Source: Hybos culiciformis (taxonomy: Eukaryota > Arthropoda > Insecta > Diptera > Hybotidae). From it: DNA of 64,000 nt. The translations under genes and the position numbers were made by a program. The stretch covers positions 36,479,816 to 36,543,815 of the forward strand of contig OZ023274.1 in assembly GCA_964007475.1 (NCBI GenBank), written 5' to 3'. Below the pieces are notes generated by a model, which worked only from the letters and a program-made list of their open reading frames with translations, searched no databases and had not been told where the DNA came from. Positions 12,601 through 22,060 of this stretch are shown here, in pieces (position 1 is the stretch's first letter; every line of letters starts with the position of its first letter).

Positions 12601-14933
12601 ATGATATGAAAAAGGCGGTTAAGTTTGCCAAATTGGCACTTTTTGCGGATGATGCACTTCTGTTTGCGGTTGAAGATACAATTGATGAATGCTTGAGAAA
12701 GATTAAACTCGATTTGGCAATCTTGAAGGACTGGTTTCAAATGAATACATTAAAATTAAATATAAGTAAAAGTAAATGTATGATTATAAATGATAAAATA
12801 GATAGGGTGCACATTAAAGTAGATAATGAAATTATAGAATGTGTTCAGGAATTAAAATATCTAGGAGTATTTATTGATAATAAACTCAGCTTTAAAAATC
12901 ATATTAGTTATGTTTGTAAAAAAAGTAGCAAAAAAGATATTTTTTTTTCCAAAATAAGAAATAGATTAAGCTTTAATAATGCCGTGAGGATATACAATGT
13001 GTTAATTAAACCACATCTAGAATATTGTTCATCTATTCTTTATATGGGCAATAATAGTATGATAGAGACTTCAAAAACTGCAGAATAGAGGAATGTGTTT
13101 AATTTTGAAGGTTAATAGATTTTCTTCAATTAAATTTATGTTAGAAGCTTTAAAATGGTTGATTGTTAGGCAAAAAATCAATTTCAATGTATTGCTAACA
13201 ATATTCAAAATTAAAAATCATATGTGTCCTAAATATTTAAGTAAGAGGCTCATTTTTAAAACAGACATTCACAGTCGAACTCTAAGAAATATTTCAGATT
13301 TAAGACTAGATTTATTTAGAAATAGTAGAACTCAAAATATGTTACTGTATAACGGCCTAAAATTGTTCAATCAATATCCAAACAATTTAAAAAATGAAGA
13401 AAATTTGTGTCGTTTTAAATCAAATTTAGTAAAATATATAAGGAATAAATTTTAAAACATATAATGTATATTTAAGATTTGTAAGATAATCATGTTATAG
13501 TAGATTACAATACATGGATGAAAACTTGTTATTCTTGCGAGTTGTGTATACACACAAACACATAGACACGAGTCATATTTATATCACGAGACCGAAGGTC
13601 GAGTGTAATAATATTGACGAGTGTCTATGTGTTTGTGTGTATACACAACGAGCTGTATAACAAATTTGATTAACATGTATTGTATACTGCTTTAATGTGC
13701 ATGTGAGAGGTAGTTGCAAAGAGAGAATATAGAGATAATTTATAATAAAAAATTAAAGATAAAAGAAATGGAGGGAAATGTTCATTCTTTAATTTCCCTT
13801 TCTTTTACAGATAAAAAAAACCGAGGGAAATATTCCACGTTAATCATTCTTTAATTTCCCTTTCTTTTACAGATAAAAGAAGCTTTGGGAAATGTTCCAC
13901 GTTAATTTTATTTATTTTATTTCTTTCTTTTAGAGATAAAAGGAAAAAAGAGAAATATTGTGAGTGTGAGTGATATTATTTTTGTTTATAGTATTACGCA
14001 GTTCAAAATTAAGAATGTAAATACAATATAGAGAAATGTAAATACAATTTACATCACAGGGAAATGTAAATACAATTTACATTTCCCTATAATTGCATGA
14101 GTATTGATTCATGTAATGGACCATTTACCGAGCTAAATTTGCGAATGTAAATACAACTTACCGAAGACATGCACATTAAAATAGTTTACGAACTAAATGT
14201 AAATAAATGAAATTAAAAAAAAAAACATAATTTTCAATCTTAACATGTAAATATCAAGAATTCCATAAATTTTATAAACTAATAATCCACATTGATCTGC
14301 TCTCTGATTGAAAAAAAAAAAATGTATGTAGGTAGGTATATGTAGAGGTACTAAGTCGATGATTTTATTACCTTCATACCTATATGCGAAACACCGAAAC
14401 TAAACTTTGATTGATTTATTATTAATACTTAAATGTATCTATAGTGATTCTCCCGAAAAGTTTTTGGAATAAAAATATTCTACATTAATAAGTATTTTGT
14501 TAGTATAACTTATTTTTGACATTAAAAAACATTTGCGATTGCGACTTGTGATATATTTTTATTCGAAAATATTTTGAGGTGCAGCTCTCTAATGTAAATA
14601 AAAAATGTGAAAAAAAAAAAATAAATTCTTCTAAAAATTCTTCTTCATAAAATGTCGGATTTAAGACCTATTATGATATTTTATAAGTTATGCTTTACTG
14701 ATTAAGTAGGTTTGTTGGTTCCGAATCTAGGAGTAGGGAAATCAACGAGTGCTGGAGAGTGCAAACAAAATTAATTACCTACCGGAAGTCGGACGATTCG
14801 GATTATATTTAATATTTAAAGAACTATTTTGTTACTGAATGAATAAACTTTATAGTTAACGAAGCTTACCTTCTTTACTAGACAAAATCAGGCTCCTAAT
14901 TATGTCCTTAACGTCTTCGTAGTTTTCTGCCAT
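6663..14933 (-). CDS. tej: Tejas/TDRD5-like LOTUS-Tudor protein, three exons
   Basis: Exons on the minus strand are 14933-14870, 10162-9194 and 6967-6663, giving 445 residues. Exon 1 starts MAENYEDVKDIIRSLILSSK and ends at GAAG/GTAAGC. Exon 2 starts after TTTTGACAG, ends ACAG/GTAATA, and exon 3 starts after TTATTATAG. Both introns are phase 1, and the joins rebuild domains that neither exon holds alone. Residues 5 to about 90 form an OST-HTH/LOTUS domain (LTIRQLCYDYTE, then GEKIPFLKMGFNSVEKFL). A low-complexity linker follows. From about residue 210 comes an extended Tudor domain (NKWYRAEVLEF, VFCVDYGTFRKCKISSLKYL), whose SN-like end lies in exon 3. In the known family (Drosophila Tejas, vertebrate TDRD5) LOTUS binds Vasa helicase and Tudor binds methyl-arginine Piwi partners in germline nuage. 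Tapas/TDRD7 is the main alternative. Both introns are full of transposon sequence. Confidence 0.87.
7081..7140. repeat. 16-bp tandem repeat, about 3.7 copies
   Basis: The unit AAATTGATCTACAACC occurs three times in a row (first copy with one change, C for T), followed by a partial fourth copy. It lies in intron 2 of the Tejas-like gene. No function is apparent. Confidence 0.9.
7834..8213. mobile_element. 380-bp MITE with 28-bp TIRs and TA target duplication
   Basis: The left end CGAGCCCTGCATCATAAGAC and the right end are exact reverse complements over 28 bases (7834-7861 and 8186-8213). TA flanks both sides (7832-7833, 8214-8215), as expected of a Tc1/mariner-type non-autonomous element. The inside is AT-rich and has no transposase. 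The ends are identical, so the insertion is probably recent. It sits in intron 2 of the Tejas-like gene. Confidence 0.85.
8563..9173 (+). pseudogene. Truncated, decayed LINE reverse transcriptase fragment
   Basis: The plus-strand frame 8563-8841 begins inside the RT palm (FANDSLVYY in place of FADDxxxY, so one catalytic Asp is changed to Asn). It continues with FQMNKLKLNTKNTKCMVING and a KYLGI block that closely match the LINE at 12.0-13.4 kb. After a stop at 8841, degraded thumb/C-terminal similarity continues to about 9115 and is followed by an A-rich (AAAATA)n tail to 9173. It is therefore a 5'-truncated copy of the same LINE family, lying antisense in intron 2 of the Tejas-like gene and ending about 20 bp from its splice donor. 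Confidence 0.7.
10480..10898. repeat. 419-bp near-perfect hairpin (long inverted repeat)
   Basis: The left arm starts AATATTAAATCATAAAAAAT at 10480 and the right arm ends as its reverse complement at 10898. Arms of about 195 bp match almost without mismatch around a loop of about 25 bp near 10690. It looks like a foldback or long-TIR MITE. The left arm overlaps the end of the LINE open frame, so it marks the left edge of the insertion that splits the LINE. It is transcribed within intron 1 of the Tejas-like gene and would form a long double-stranded RNA stem. Confidence 0.85.
10965..11790. repeat. Tandem repeat of about 115 bp, about four copies, interrupted by a MITE
   Basis: Each unit contains AAATTTGTGTGTTTAATCAT, then a TATGTACC...GAATAAAATCG block and GGTAGGAGGCCAATAAAT. 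Copies start near 10970, 11087, 11201 and 11697. The gap between the third and fourth shrinks to the normal period once the 374-bp MITE at 11223-11596 is removed. Downstream (11790-11995) are two more related pieces carrying CAGACAAACAGAC motifs. The array lies inside the insertion that splits the LINE. Confidence 0.75.
11223..11596. mobile_element. 374-bp MITE with very long G-runs
   Basis: The ends GGGGCTGTTCACAAATTACG and its imperfect complement (ATTACGTAA...GAACAGTCCC) form TIRs of about 26 bp. TAT flanks both sides (11220-11222, 11597-11599), and removing the element restores a normal tandem-repeat unit. The inside has several G-runs of 7 to 18 bases next to TTTGTTACG motifs, in sharp contrast with the AT-rich surroundings. 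No coding capacity. The superfamily is uncertain. Confidence 0.8.
13497..14215. mobile_element. Partial copy of the TAGTAGATTA long-TIR element
   Basis: The left end ATAGTAGATTACAATACATG, the internal cruciform GTTGTGTATACACACAAACA...GAGACCGAAGGTCGAG and the later GCATGAGTATTGATTCATGT region match, in order, the complete element at 29788-30869. The right end is lost after about 14195. It lies in intron 1 of the Tejas-like gene. It contains no coding sequence. Confidence 0.75.
13740..13950. repeat. Internal tandem repeat, period about 70 bp, three copies
   Basis: The block TTTCTTTTACAGATAAAA followed by GGGAAATGTTCCACGTTAAT repeats about three times. The related element at 30.0 kb has about two copies of the same unit, so the repeat number varies between copies. 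Confidence 0.7.
14216..14869. other. Intron 1 DNA next to exon 1 of the Tejas-like gene
   Basis: Mostly AT-rich. Positions about 14455-14545 carry a dispersed repeat (AAAGTTTTTGGAATAAAAAT, then TTTTGTTAGTATAACTTA) that recurs inverted at 27690-27775 and partly at 63570-63620. No coding sequence was seen. Confidence 0.5.
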
Positions 14934-15162
14934 TTAAATTTTTTAATATTAACTATTTTAGGAATTAGGAACGCACAGCTAGCTGAGCTCTCTATTAAAC
15001 ATTAATTTTTATTTTATTACGATTTATGATTTTTGTTTGTTTTTAATTGTTTTTTCCCAGCAAAGCTGTCATTCGCCGTCATTCACTGTTTTTACAATTG
15101 ACAGTCCCTCTGCGGCAACTTATTGAACTTCGAAAAGGAGGTGAAATTTTTATTTACATTAA
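14934..15162 (-). promoter_or_regulatory. Probable 5' UTR and promoter region of the Tejas-like gene
   Basis: This is the 229-bp strip between the start codon at 14933 and the TTAA site that borders the giant inverted repeat. It is the only non-repeat DNA next to the gene's 5' end, so a core promoter or 5' UTR probably lies here, unless an upstream non-coding exon exists beyond the repeat. No TATA box or initiator could be assigned with confidence. Confidence 0.35.
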
Positions 15163-16551
15163 GCGTGATTTACACAATGGCTAAATTTGTAATCTTTTAA
15201 TTTTTTCTAGTCAAACTAGAACGAGAAAGCGATAAATAAACAACAACAACAAACATGTGAAAGTAGTAGACAGAAATTTAATAATTCTTTTCCTTTTATA
15301 GCACAAAACATAAACAAATTTTATAGCAAATTTACATGCGGGTTACACTTGCTGAAAAAAAAATCATAATTATAATTTTTTTTAATGTAGTGTGAAATTT
15401 TTATGAGTCAAAAATCATACTGGCTTATGCGTTGTTTATAGCTAATTGACCTATCTGAAAAAACCGTTTTTCTATGTTATTATTCTATTTATATTTAAGA
15501 AAATTTACTGAAAATGAAGATATTAATTTTATCTATTTTTCGTAAAAAGAATTTTTTAAAAATATTTTCAAATAACTAAGAAAATTGAATTTATTTTTTT
15601 TTGATATCTGAAAAATTTCATTACTTCACAAAATTTCCTACCTATCATAATATTTTTTTACGGTACCTTTCCTGTCAAAAATATTTTTTTTGTTTTTTTT
15701 TTATATTTCTTGCATTTGATTTTTTACTTTCAGATAAAATTAGCTGTGAATAGGTTTCCGGATCATTCCTCCAAAAATTACTTTACTGTGGTAGCTATAA
15801 ACAACGCATTAGACTTCATGTTCCAGATGCATTCGTGCTCCCTGTATAAATTTATAAATTTTAATATTTCTTCCTTATAAAATCTTTTCGACATGTTTTT
15901 TCTATTTTCTCTTTTTTTACTAAGTTCTTAGTTTTTATAAACTTCACCTTTTTCAATAAAATATCTTGTTTTTTAAAGTAAGTTATTTTATTTATTTAAT
16001 AAATAATTCACATAGATTTTTTTAAATTTCAACATTCAAATTCAAATCCCGTAATAACAAACCGCTTTTATAATTGTTGTTTGCACTTTCAAGAGTTTAC
16101 TTTTTTCTTTGGCAGCCAAAAATTTTCCTTTTGACAGAAAAAATCAACACTGATTTTTTTTAAGCATGATTTTTCATCATGATTATTTCTTGATTTTTTT
16201 TCACACAAAATTTCGCACATACATTCAAAAAAAATCATGATTTTTTTTTTCAGCAAGTGTAACCCCCAGGTTAGAAATACAATAATAATTTTTCAGAAAC
16301 TATAAAATTCAAATTATAACATAAATTTTATTTACGCGCCTAGAAAAAAAAAGACGTAAACTATAAAAAAAGATGAACTAGTTCATCTTTTTTTTTTTTT
16401 GCTATAAAAAAAGATTACAAAAAAAGACACCAAAAAAAAAAAAAGATGACTCTGTTCGTACTGCTCTAACTTATTAGTTTTTGTATCTTCTGTCCTGTTT
16501 TGTTTTGGGATCTTTTTTTTTTGCCATTTTTAGCCATTGTGTAAATCAAGC
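15163..16551. mobile_element. TTAA-flanked TIR element, copy A
   Basis: Ends are GCGTGATTTACACAATGGCT and the complement of GCTTGATTTACACAATGGCT, about 23 bp. The left flank is TTAA and the right flank TTTA. Without the nested 926-bp element the body is about 460 bp. TTAA duplication suggests a piggyBac-like mobiliser, but no transposase is present. Copy A forms the left arm of the inverted repeat. Confidence 0.7.
15340..16265. mobile_element. 926-bp TIR element nested in copy A
   Basis: Both ends carry GGGTTACACTTGCTGAAAAA in inverted orientation, followed by an ATCATGATT-type subterminal palindrome. The inside includes GTAGCTATAAACAACGCATT near the middle and has no coding frame. The same element at the same relative place in copy B shows that it inserted before the two arms came to exist. 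Confidence 0.75.
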
Positions 16552-16612
16552 TTTAGTGCTTCACCCTTAAAAAAATTTAAAAATTTCAAATTCTGAATTT
16601 CAAATTCCTAAA

Positions 16613-18452
16613 GCTTGATTTACACAATGGCTAAAAATGGCAAAAAAAAAAGATCCCAAAACAAAACAGGACAGAAGATGCAAAAACTAATAAGTTAGAG
16701 CAGTACGAATAGAGTCATCTTTTTTTTTTTTTGGTGTCTTTTTTTGTAATCTTTTTTTATAGCAAAAAAAAAAAAGATGAACTAGTTCATCTTTTTTTAT
16801 AGTTTACGTCTTTTTTTTTCTAGGCGCGTAAATAAAATTTAAGTTATAATTTGAATTTTATAGTTTCTGAAAAATTATTATTGTATTTCTAACCTGGAGG
16901 TTACACTTGCTGAAAAAAAAATCATGATTTTTTTTGAATGTATGTGCGAAGTTTTGTGTGAAAAAAAATCAAGAAATAATCATGATGAAAAATCATGCTT
17001 AAAAAAGATCAGTGTTGATTTTTTTCTGTCAAAAGGAAAATTTTTGGCTGCCAAAGAAAAAAGTAAACTCTTGAAAGTGCAAACAACAATAATAAAAGCG
17101 GTTTGTTATTACGGGATTTGAATTTGAATGTTGAAACTTAAAAAAATCTATGTGAATTATTTATTAAATAAATAAAATAACTTACTTTAAAAAACTAGAT
17201 ATTTTATTGAAAAAGGTGAAGTTTATAAAAACTAAGAACTTAGTAAAAAGAGAGAAAATAGAAAAAACATGTCGAAAAAATTTTATAAGGAAGAAATATT
17301 AAAATTTATAAATTTATACAGGGAGCACGAATGCATCTGGAACATGAAGTCTTAATGCGTTGTTTATAGCTACCACAGTAAAGTAATTTTTGGAGGAATG
17401 TTCCGGAAACCTTTTGACAGCTAATTTTATCTGAAAGTAAAAAATCAAATGCAAAAAATATAAAAAAAAAACAGAAAAAATATTTTTGACAGGAAAGGTA
17501 CCGTAAAAAAATATTATGATAGGTAGGAGACGTAATGAAAAAGAAACAAAAAAATAATTTTGTGAAGTAATGAAATTTTTCAGATATTAAAAAAAAATAA
17601 ATTCAATTTTCTTAGTTATTTGAAAATAATTTAAAAAAATTCTTTTTACGAAAAATAGATAAAATTAATATCTTCATTTTCAGTAAATTTGCTTAAATAT
17701 AAATATAATAATAATGCCTTGTTCAGACAACGACTTAATCATGATTTCGTAATCATGATTTGCGTAGATAATCATACTTTGAAAACGTGTGTGAACGCGA
17801 TTATGAACGAAAACAAAAAAAGTAAACAACATGAAAGCAAACAAAATAAAAACATAAATATTATTTGCTACTCAAATTTTTTTTTGTTTTGTAAATAAAG
17901 AAAATATGTCAAAAATAAAAGTCAAAAATAACTAGGAATGAGTGGAAATGGGTAACATGGATGGTAAAAAACTATAAACTCATCCCTGAAATTTTTCATG
18001 ATTTTCGTTAATCATGATTTCCGATGACACTTTTTTTGTATGAGCAAATCATGGAAAAAAGAATGATAATCACAAAAAGTAAGATTATCATGATCAGAGT
18101 TCATTGTCTGAACAAGGCATAACATAGAAAATAGGTTTTTACGGTATCATTTTTTCAGATAGGTCAATTAGCTATAAACAACGCATAAGCCAGTATGATT
18201 TTTGACTCATAAAAATTTCACACTACATTAAAAAAAAAATCATAATCATGATTTTTTTTTCAGCAAGTGTAACCCGCATGTAAATTTGCTATAAAATTTG
18301 TTTATGTTTTGTGCTATAAAAGGAAAAAAATTATTAAATTTCTGTCTACTTCTTTCACATGTTTGTTGTTGTTGTTTATTTATCGCTTTCTCGTTCTAGT
18401 TTGACTAGAAAAAATTAAAAGATTACAAATTTAGCCATTGTGTAAATCACGC
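16613..18452. mobile_element. TTAA-flanked TIR element, copy B (inverted)
   Basis: A reverse-oriented copy of element A, starting GCTTGATTTACACAATGGCT and ending in the complement of GCGTGATTTACACAATGGCT with TTAA at 18453-18456. It carries the same nested GGGTTACACTTGCTG element (16899-18275) plus a later 405-bp MITE. The left flank (TTTCAAATTCC) and right flank (TGTATTTTGTTAGTGTAA) together match an uninterrupted repeat at 63850-63885, which identifies its insertion site. Confidence 0.7.
17715..18119. mobile_element. 405-bp Harbinger-like MITE, TAA target duplication
   Basis: Ends are TGCCTTGTTCAGACAACGA and its near-complement (TTCATTGTCTGAACAAGGCA). TAA flanks both sides (17712-17714, 18120-18122). 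The other arm of the giant inverted repeat, near 15470, shows the empty site with a single TAA-type sequence, which confirms the exact borders. A 3-bp TWA duplication points to PIF/Harbinger mobilisation. Confidence 0.9.
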
Positions 18453-18697
18453 TTAATGTATTTTGTTAGTGTAACTTAATGTCAAAAAAAAGTTTTCGGG
18501 TGAACACTTTTTTCACTTTTTTTAATAAATTTCAAATATTAATAACAAAGCTGCCAGAGTAGGATTTTCTTTCCCTAAATTTAGAGGATTTTATTATATC
18601 GGGGAAAAAATTATGAACAAAAAATTATTGTACAAGAAAAATCTCAGGAAATTTGCGGAATTTTTTTTATCTGGCTTTTTTTTTTTTTGATTTGACA

Positions 18698-19245
18698 CAG
18701 GGCTGCCAGATGGAATGAATGAAATTTCCTCAAATTTTCAAGAAATTTCCCCAAAATAGACATTTTTTTAAAAAAATTCCTCAAATTGTTTTTTATATTT
18801 TTGTGTATTATAATTTTTTTTTGCCATAAATTAGAAAAAAAAAAAATTGTATAACGTTTTTACTCACTTCAGTTTTTCCCCAAAAACAGCTTAATTTTGC
18901 AAGATTCCCTCAAATTTTTAATGTGTTCAGATTTTATGCGGTACTTATATGTTGTAAATCAAAAAGTTTAGTTCCAACAATAGATTTTGAGCTCAACGTA
19001 CGTAGAAGAATATGGTAATGATATAAATTTCTTAAAATCATTAGGGTGAAAAAAAATTTACGAGTCTGAAATTTTAAATATTATTGATTGCCAACGTCAG
19101 CACAATATTTCTGAATTTCTTCAAATTTTCCTCAGAAAAAAATATTTTCCTCAAATTTTCCCCACGTTTTTTTTAACTTTTTTTTTCCCCCGAAATTAAA
19201 AATTTCCTCAGTTTGGGGAAAAAATTCCCCAATCTGGCAGCCCTG
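18698..19245. mobile_element. 548-bp hAT-like MITE with perfect 8-bp target duplication
   Basis: The element starts CAGGGCTGCCAGATGGAATG and ends AATCTGGCAGCCCTG. ATTTGACA is duplicated exactly at 18690-18697 and 19246-19253. CAGGG ends with an 8-bp duplication are typical of hAT elements. The inside is AT-rich with repeated TTTCCTCAAATTTTC motifs and has no transposase. Confidence 0.9.
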
Positions 19246-19293
19246 ATTTGACAATTAGAATCACAGAACTTGAATTTCAAAATTTTTTTTTAT

Positions 19294-19343
19294 GTTGTGA
19301 ATTTCAAATACACGCTCTGAGGCGTGTATTTGAAATTCACAAC
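19294..19343. repeat. 50-bp perfect palindrome of a dispersed family
   Basis: Arms GTTGTGAATTTCAAATACAC plus GC pair perfectly around a 6-base centre. The same palindrome occurs twice more at the right end of the window (about 63748-63783 and 63886-63932). Confidence 0.85.
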
Positions 19344-19422
19344 AACAAAAAAAAATTTGAAATACATTTTGATGGGAGTTAGAAAACAAAAAATCGAAAC
19401 ATTTATATTTTATTTTATGTAA

Positions 19423-19888
19423 TGCCTTGGACAAACTGAACTCGAAAAACATGTTCTTGAGCACAAAAACATGTTATTAAAATCGACCGAACAGACTACC
19501 TTAATGTGTTTTACAAAACAGATAAACATCTGTTTTTTTTTTTCAAGTTTAAAAACAAAAGTAAACAATACAATCACCTACAAATTCAATTCAAATTCAA
19601 AATAAAAAACAATAACAAACTTTTTTTTCATTTGTTTACAAATAAATACAACATAAAATTGTCAAAGTCAACGTCAAAAATGATACCCCAGTGAACATTA
19701 ATGGCTTCCACATATTGCCTCACGAAATATTTGTAAAAATTACTCAACCCATCCTTTAATAACAACATGTTTTCACAAGAACATGTTCTTGTTCTTGTTT
19801 TTATTACTATGGGAAAACTACTTCAAAAACATAAAATTAACATGTTCTTGATCAAGAACATGTTAATCGTGTCAGTTTGTCCAAGGCA
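19423..19888. mobile_element. 466-bp Harbinger-like MITE, TAA target duplication
   Basis: Ends are TGCCTTGGACAAACTGA and the complement of TGCCTTGGACAAACTGACAC. TAA lies on both sides (19420-19422, 19889-19891). The subterminal ACATGTTCTTG/CAAGAACATGT repeats are themselves palindromic. The TGCCTTG terminus is shared with the 17715-18119 element, so the same transposase may mobilise both. Confidence 0.85.
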
Positions 19889-19892
19889 TAAG

Positions 19893-19948
19893 ATAATCTC
19901 AAAAAGTAAGATTATCATCATAAGAGTTCATTGTCTGAACAAGGCATA
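19893..19948. mobile_element. Right-end fragment of the TGCCTTGTTCAGAC MITE
   Basis: AAAAAGTAAGATTATCATCA and then GAGTTCATTGTCTGAACAAG match the right end of the MITE at 17715-18119. No left end is found nearby, so it is a solo end, possibly cut off when the 19423-19888 element inserted. Confidence 0.75.
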
Positions 19949-19949
19949 T

Positions 19950-22060
19950 TTGTTTTGTTGCCTTGCAAAAATATTTTCATAGAAGCTAGCGTTCTATACA
20001 TTTAATTCTATTGGTTTGGCGCTATACTACATACAACAGCAGGCTTTAGCTATGTGTGGCGCTTTCCTTTCAAAATTTTTTGAGACAGATGTTTTGTAGT
20101 AGTGCAGCTTCTAAATTAAGGGTAAACAGATTTATAAAAATCTACTCTACACTGTGGCGTAAAAATAATTAAGTTTTTCTTTTAGAGGATTAGTTTTCTT
20201 TTGGAAATTAAGAAGGAAATAAGTACGTTTATTTAGTTTTTCGAAAATAATGTTAAAAAATTATTAATTAGTAAATATATTTTTTGTTATTTGCTTTTAC
20301 AAAATTTAAGAATTAGAAGAAATAACCTACTGATTTTTTTTTTTTTTTTTAAAACTAACCTCTATATAACTCTGATAACTCGGCTCGGAAACGGTCCCAT
20401 TAAAAAAATTGTATATAAACCTGAGACTTTTGAATTTAGAAATAAAAAATATATATTTTAATTTTTCGTGTTAGAAAAATTAATTTTTAATTTCTTTTGA
20501 TTTTAACATTTAAAATCAGAAAATTTTTCAGCCAAGCCCATGGGCAATGGAAAATTTTATTATCGTGTAAAATAATCTATCTTAAATAAACAAAACTACG
20601 TATCATTTTTGTGCGCAGTTTCAATAATTTAAGAATTTATTTTTCAATATTTTAATTGAAGTTACTATATCTACCTTAATTGGAAAAAAATAAATAAATT
20701 GTTCTCATCGAACGAATTATTTATTAGCTACCTATATAAATAAAGTTAGGAAAAATTAATTATTAGGTATATACGTACCTACCTAAACTGTTTTTCTGTA
20801 CGTTCAAACTATCACTACTTAAATATTAGTACAGAAAAAAAGAAAGGAAATTGTAAAATTTTGTTTTTAATTATACCTATTCCAGATTCAGTGCTGTGTT
20901 AAAAAAATAAAATAAGAAAAAGATTCAAAGGATTATTAAAAAAAAATAATAATAATAATTATAAAGTAGACGTGGGAACCTACCTACTCTCTAGTAAGCG
21001 GTAATAGGTTTGTTTATATTTTTAAAATAATCTATTAATAAAAACTTATATTTTAATGCAAGCAACGTAGGTAGCTAATTATGTTCTGTGTTAGGTTCGT
21101 ACTTATATATATTACTTATGTATTATCTACCTATGTAGCTATCTACCTAGCTACCAACGACAAATCTTTTCAAAAGAAAATCCAAAATTCGTGAACCCTC
21201 TTTAACCCTCTTTCCTAAGTGGATACGAAGCATCTAAATATTTTTTACATAATCAATATAAATTATTTTTAGATCTGTCGTGCTTTATACTTAAACTTAA
21301 TAAATACCATTTAATTATTACACTTTTTAAATTCCATCATCATATTCAGTTATTTCTATGAGTTAGATTAGGTGTTCTCATTTTGATTACTTTGAATAAT
21401 GATATTAAAAAAAACTACCTACCTATATACCTATAGTTATTTGTTATGTTTACCTCAATTGACAGGAAATTATTATTTTAATATTCCTTATATCCCTTTA
21501 GTTATATTACTTAATTAATTTTTGGATCATTGAAACAAACTTAGGCATTACCGGCGTTTCATTGAATCTCTTTTTCTTTTTTTTTTTTATTTATTTGGAT
21601 ACCTACTTACGAGAGATATTTAGAATATAGAGAAAAATCAATTCAGAAAGTTAAATGAAAGAGCATCATTTTATTTTCTGTTGTACAGAAATGTTATAAA
21701 ATTATTTAAAATTGTTGTAAGATTTTATAACGTCATGTGCGCTTTTTTCTCGTTTTCAACCTTTCTTTTTTTTTCTAACCTTGGAAGGTTATTAAGGACA
21801 TTTAGTACGTGGTTATTCCAATTCCGGTTATACAATTGCCTTGAATTATTGTATAAATATAAATTATTATATAAGTAATGTAAAAAAAAAGTAAAATAAA
21901 AAATAAATTTTTAGCTACACGATATTATTATTTAAATATGTAGTTACCTACCTACTAAAAAGTAGAAAATAAATCCCAATATAATTTGCGAATCCTAGAA
22001 AATAATTTTTTTTATAATACAAATTTTTTTGATATGAATTAAAATGAATTAAAACATGAT
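19950..22060. other. AT-rich intergenic DNA
   Basis: About 2.1 kb of AT-rich DNA with scattered TAGGTA/TACCTA motifs, an AATAATAAT microsatellite at about 20947-20960 and poly(T) runs. No gene or complete repeat was identified. The frame at 21681-21878 is Phe/Leu low-complexity. Confidence 0.5.

Larger units (their letters stand above)
10300..13460 (+). mobile_element. LINE of the same family, split by a 1.5-kb insertion
   Basis: The first part, 10300-10510, encodes the segment before the RT (ANKFNEYFIKSVDEI, then VNVSDLKNILKLIN). Coding resumes at about 12009 with LNNSLRSRIFPDYWKESVVI and runs through the RT: FLDLKRAFETIDRKFL, the LQGSILGVLLFLLYINDM block (Pro of the usual PQG is changed), the catalytic FADDALLF and KYLGVFIDNKLSFKNH. 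A single-base frameshift near 13065 ends this frame at 13088. The C-terminal part continues in the next frame, 13093-13455, to a stop. DNA from about 10480 to 12000 (hairpin, tandem repeats, G-rich MITE) interrupts it. There is no endonuclease, so it is 5' truncated. The element lies antisense in intron 1 of the Tejas-like gene. It is Jockey/CR1-like; the clade is not determined. Confidence 0.8.
15163..18452. repeat. 3.3-kb giant inverted repeat with a 61-bp spacer
   Basis: Arms 15163-16551 and 16613-18452 are reverse complements along their length. The outer end GCGTGATTTACACAATGGCT at 15163 pairs with the complement ending at 18452, and distinctive blocks (GGGTTACACTTGCTG, AACAACGCAT, AGGCGCGTAAAT, GGATCTTTTTTT) recur in mirror order. 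The right arm is longer, mainly because of a 405-bp MITE. TTAA flanks the outer ends. The spacer (16552-16612) is half of another dispersed repeat whose other half continues at 18453, so each arm is best read as a separate element copy inserted head to head. Confidence 0.9.

Noticed and set aside
16924..17121. 65-residue ORF inside the giant inverted repeat
   Set aside because: It is made of the T/A-rich TIR of the GGGTTACACTTGCTG element. The other arm gives no conserved protein.
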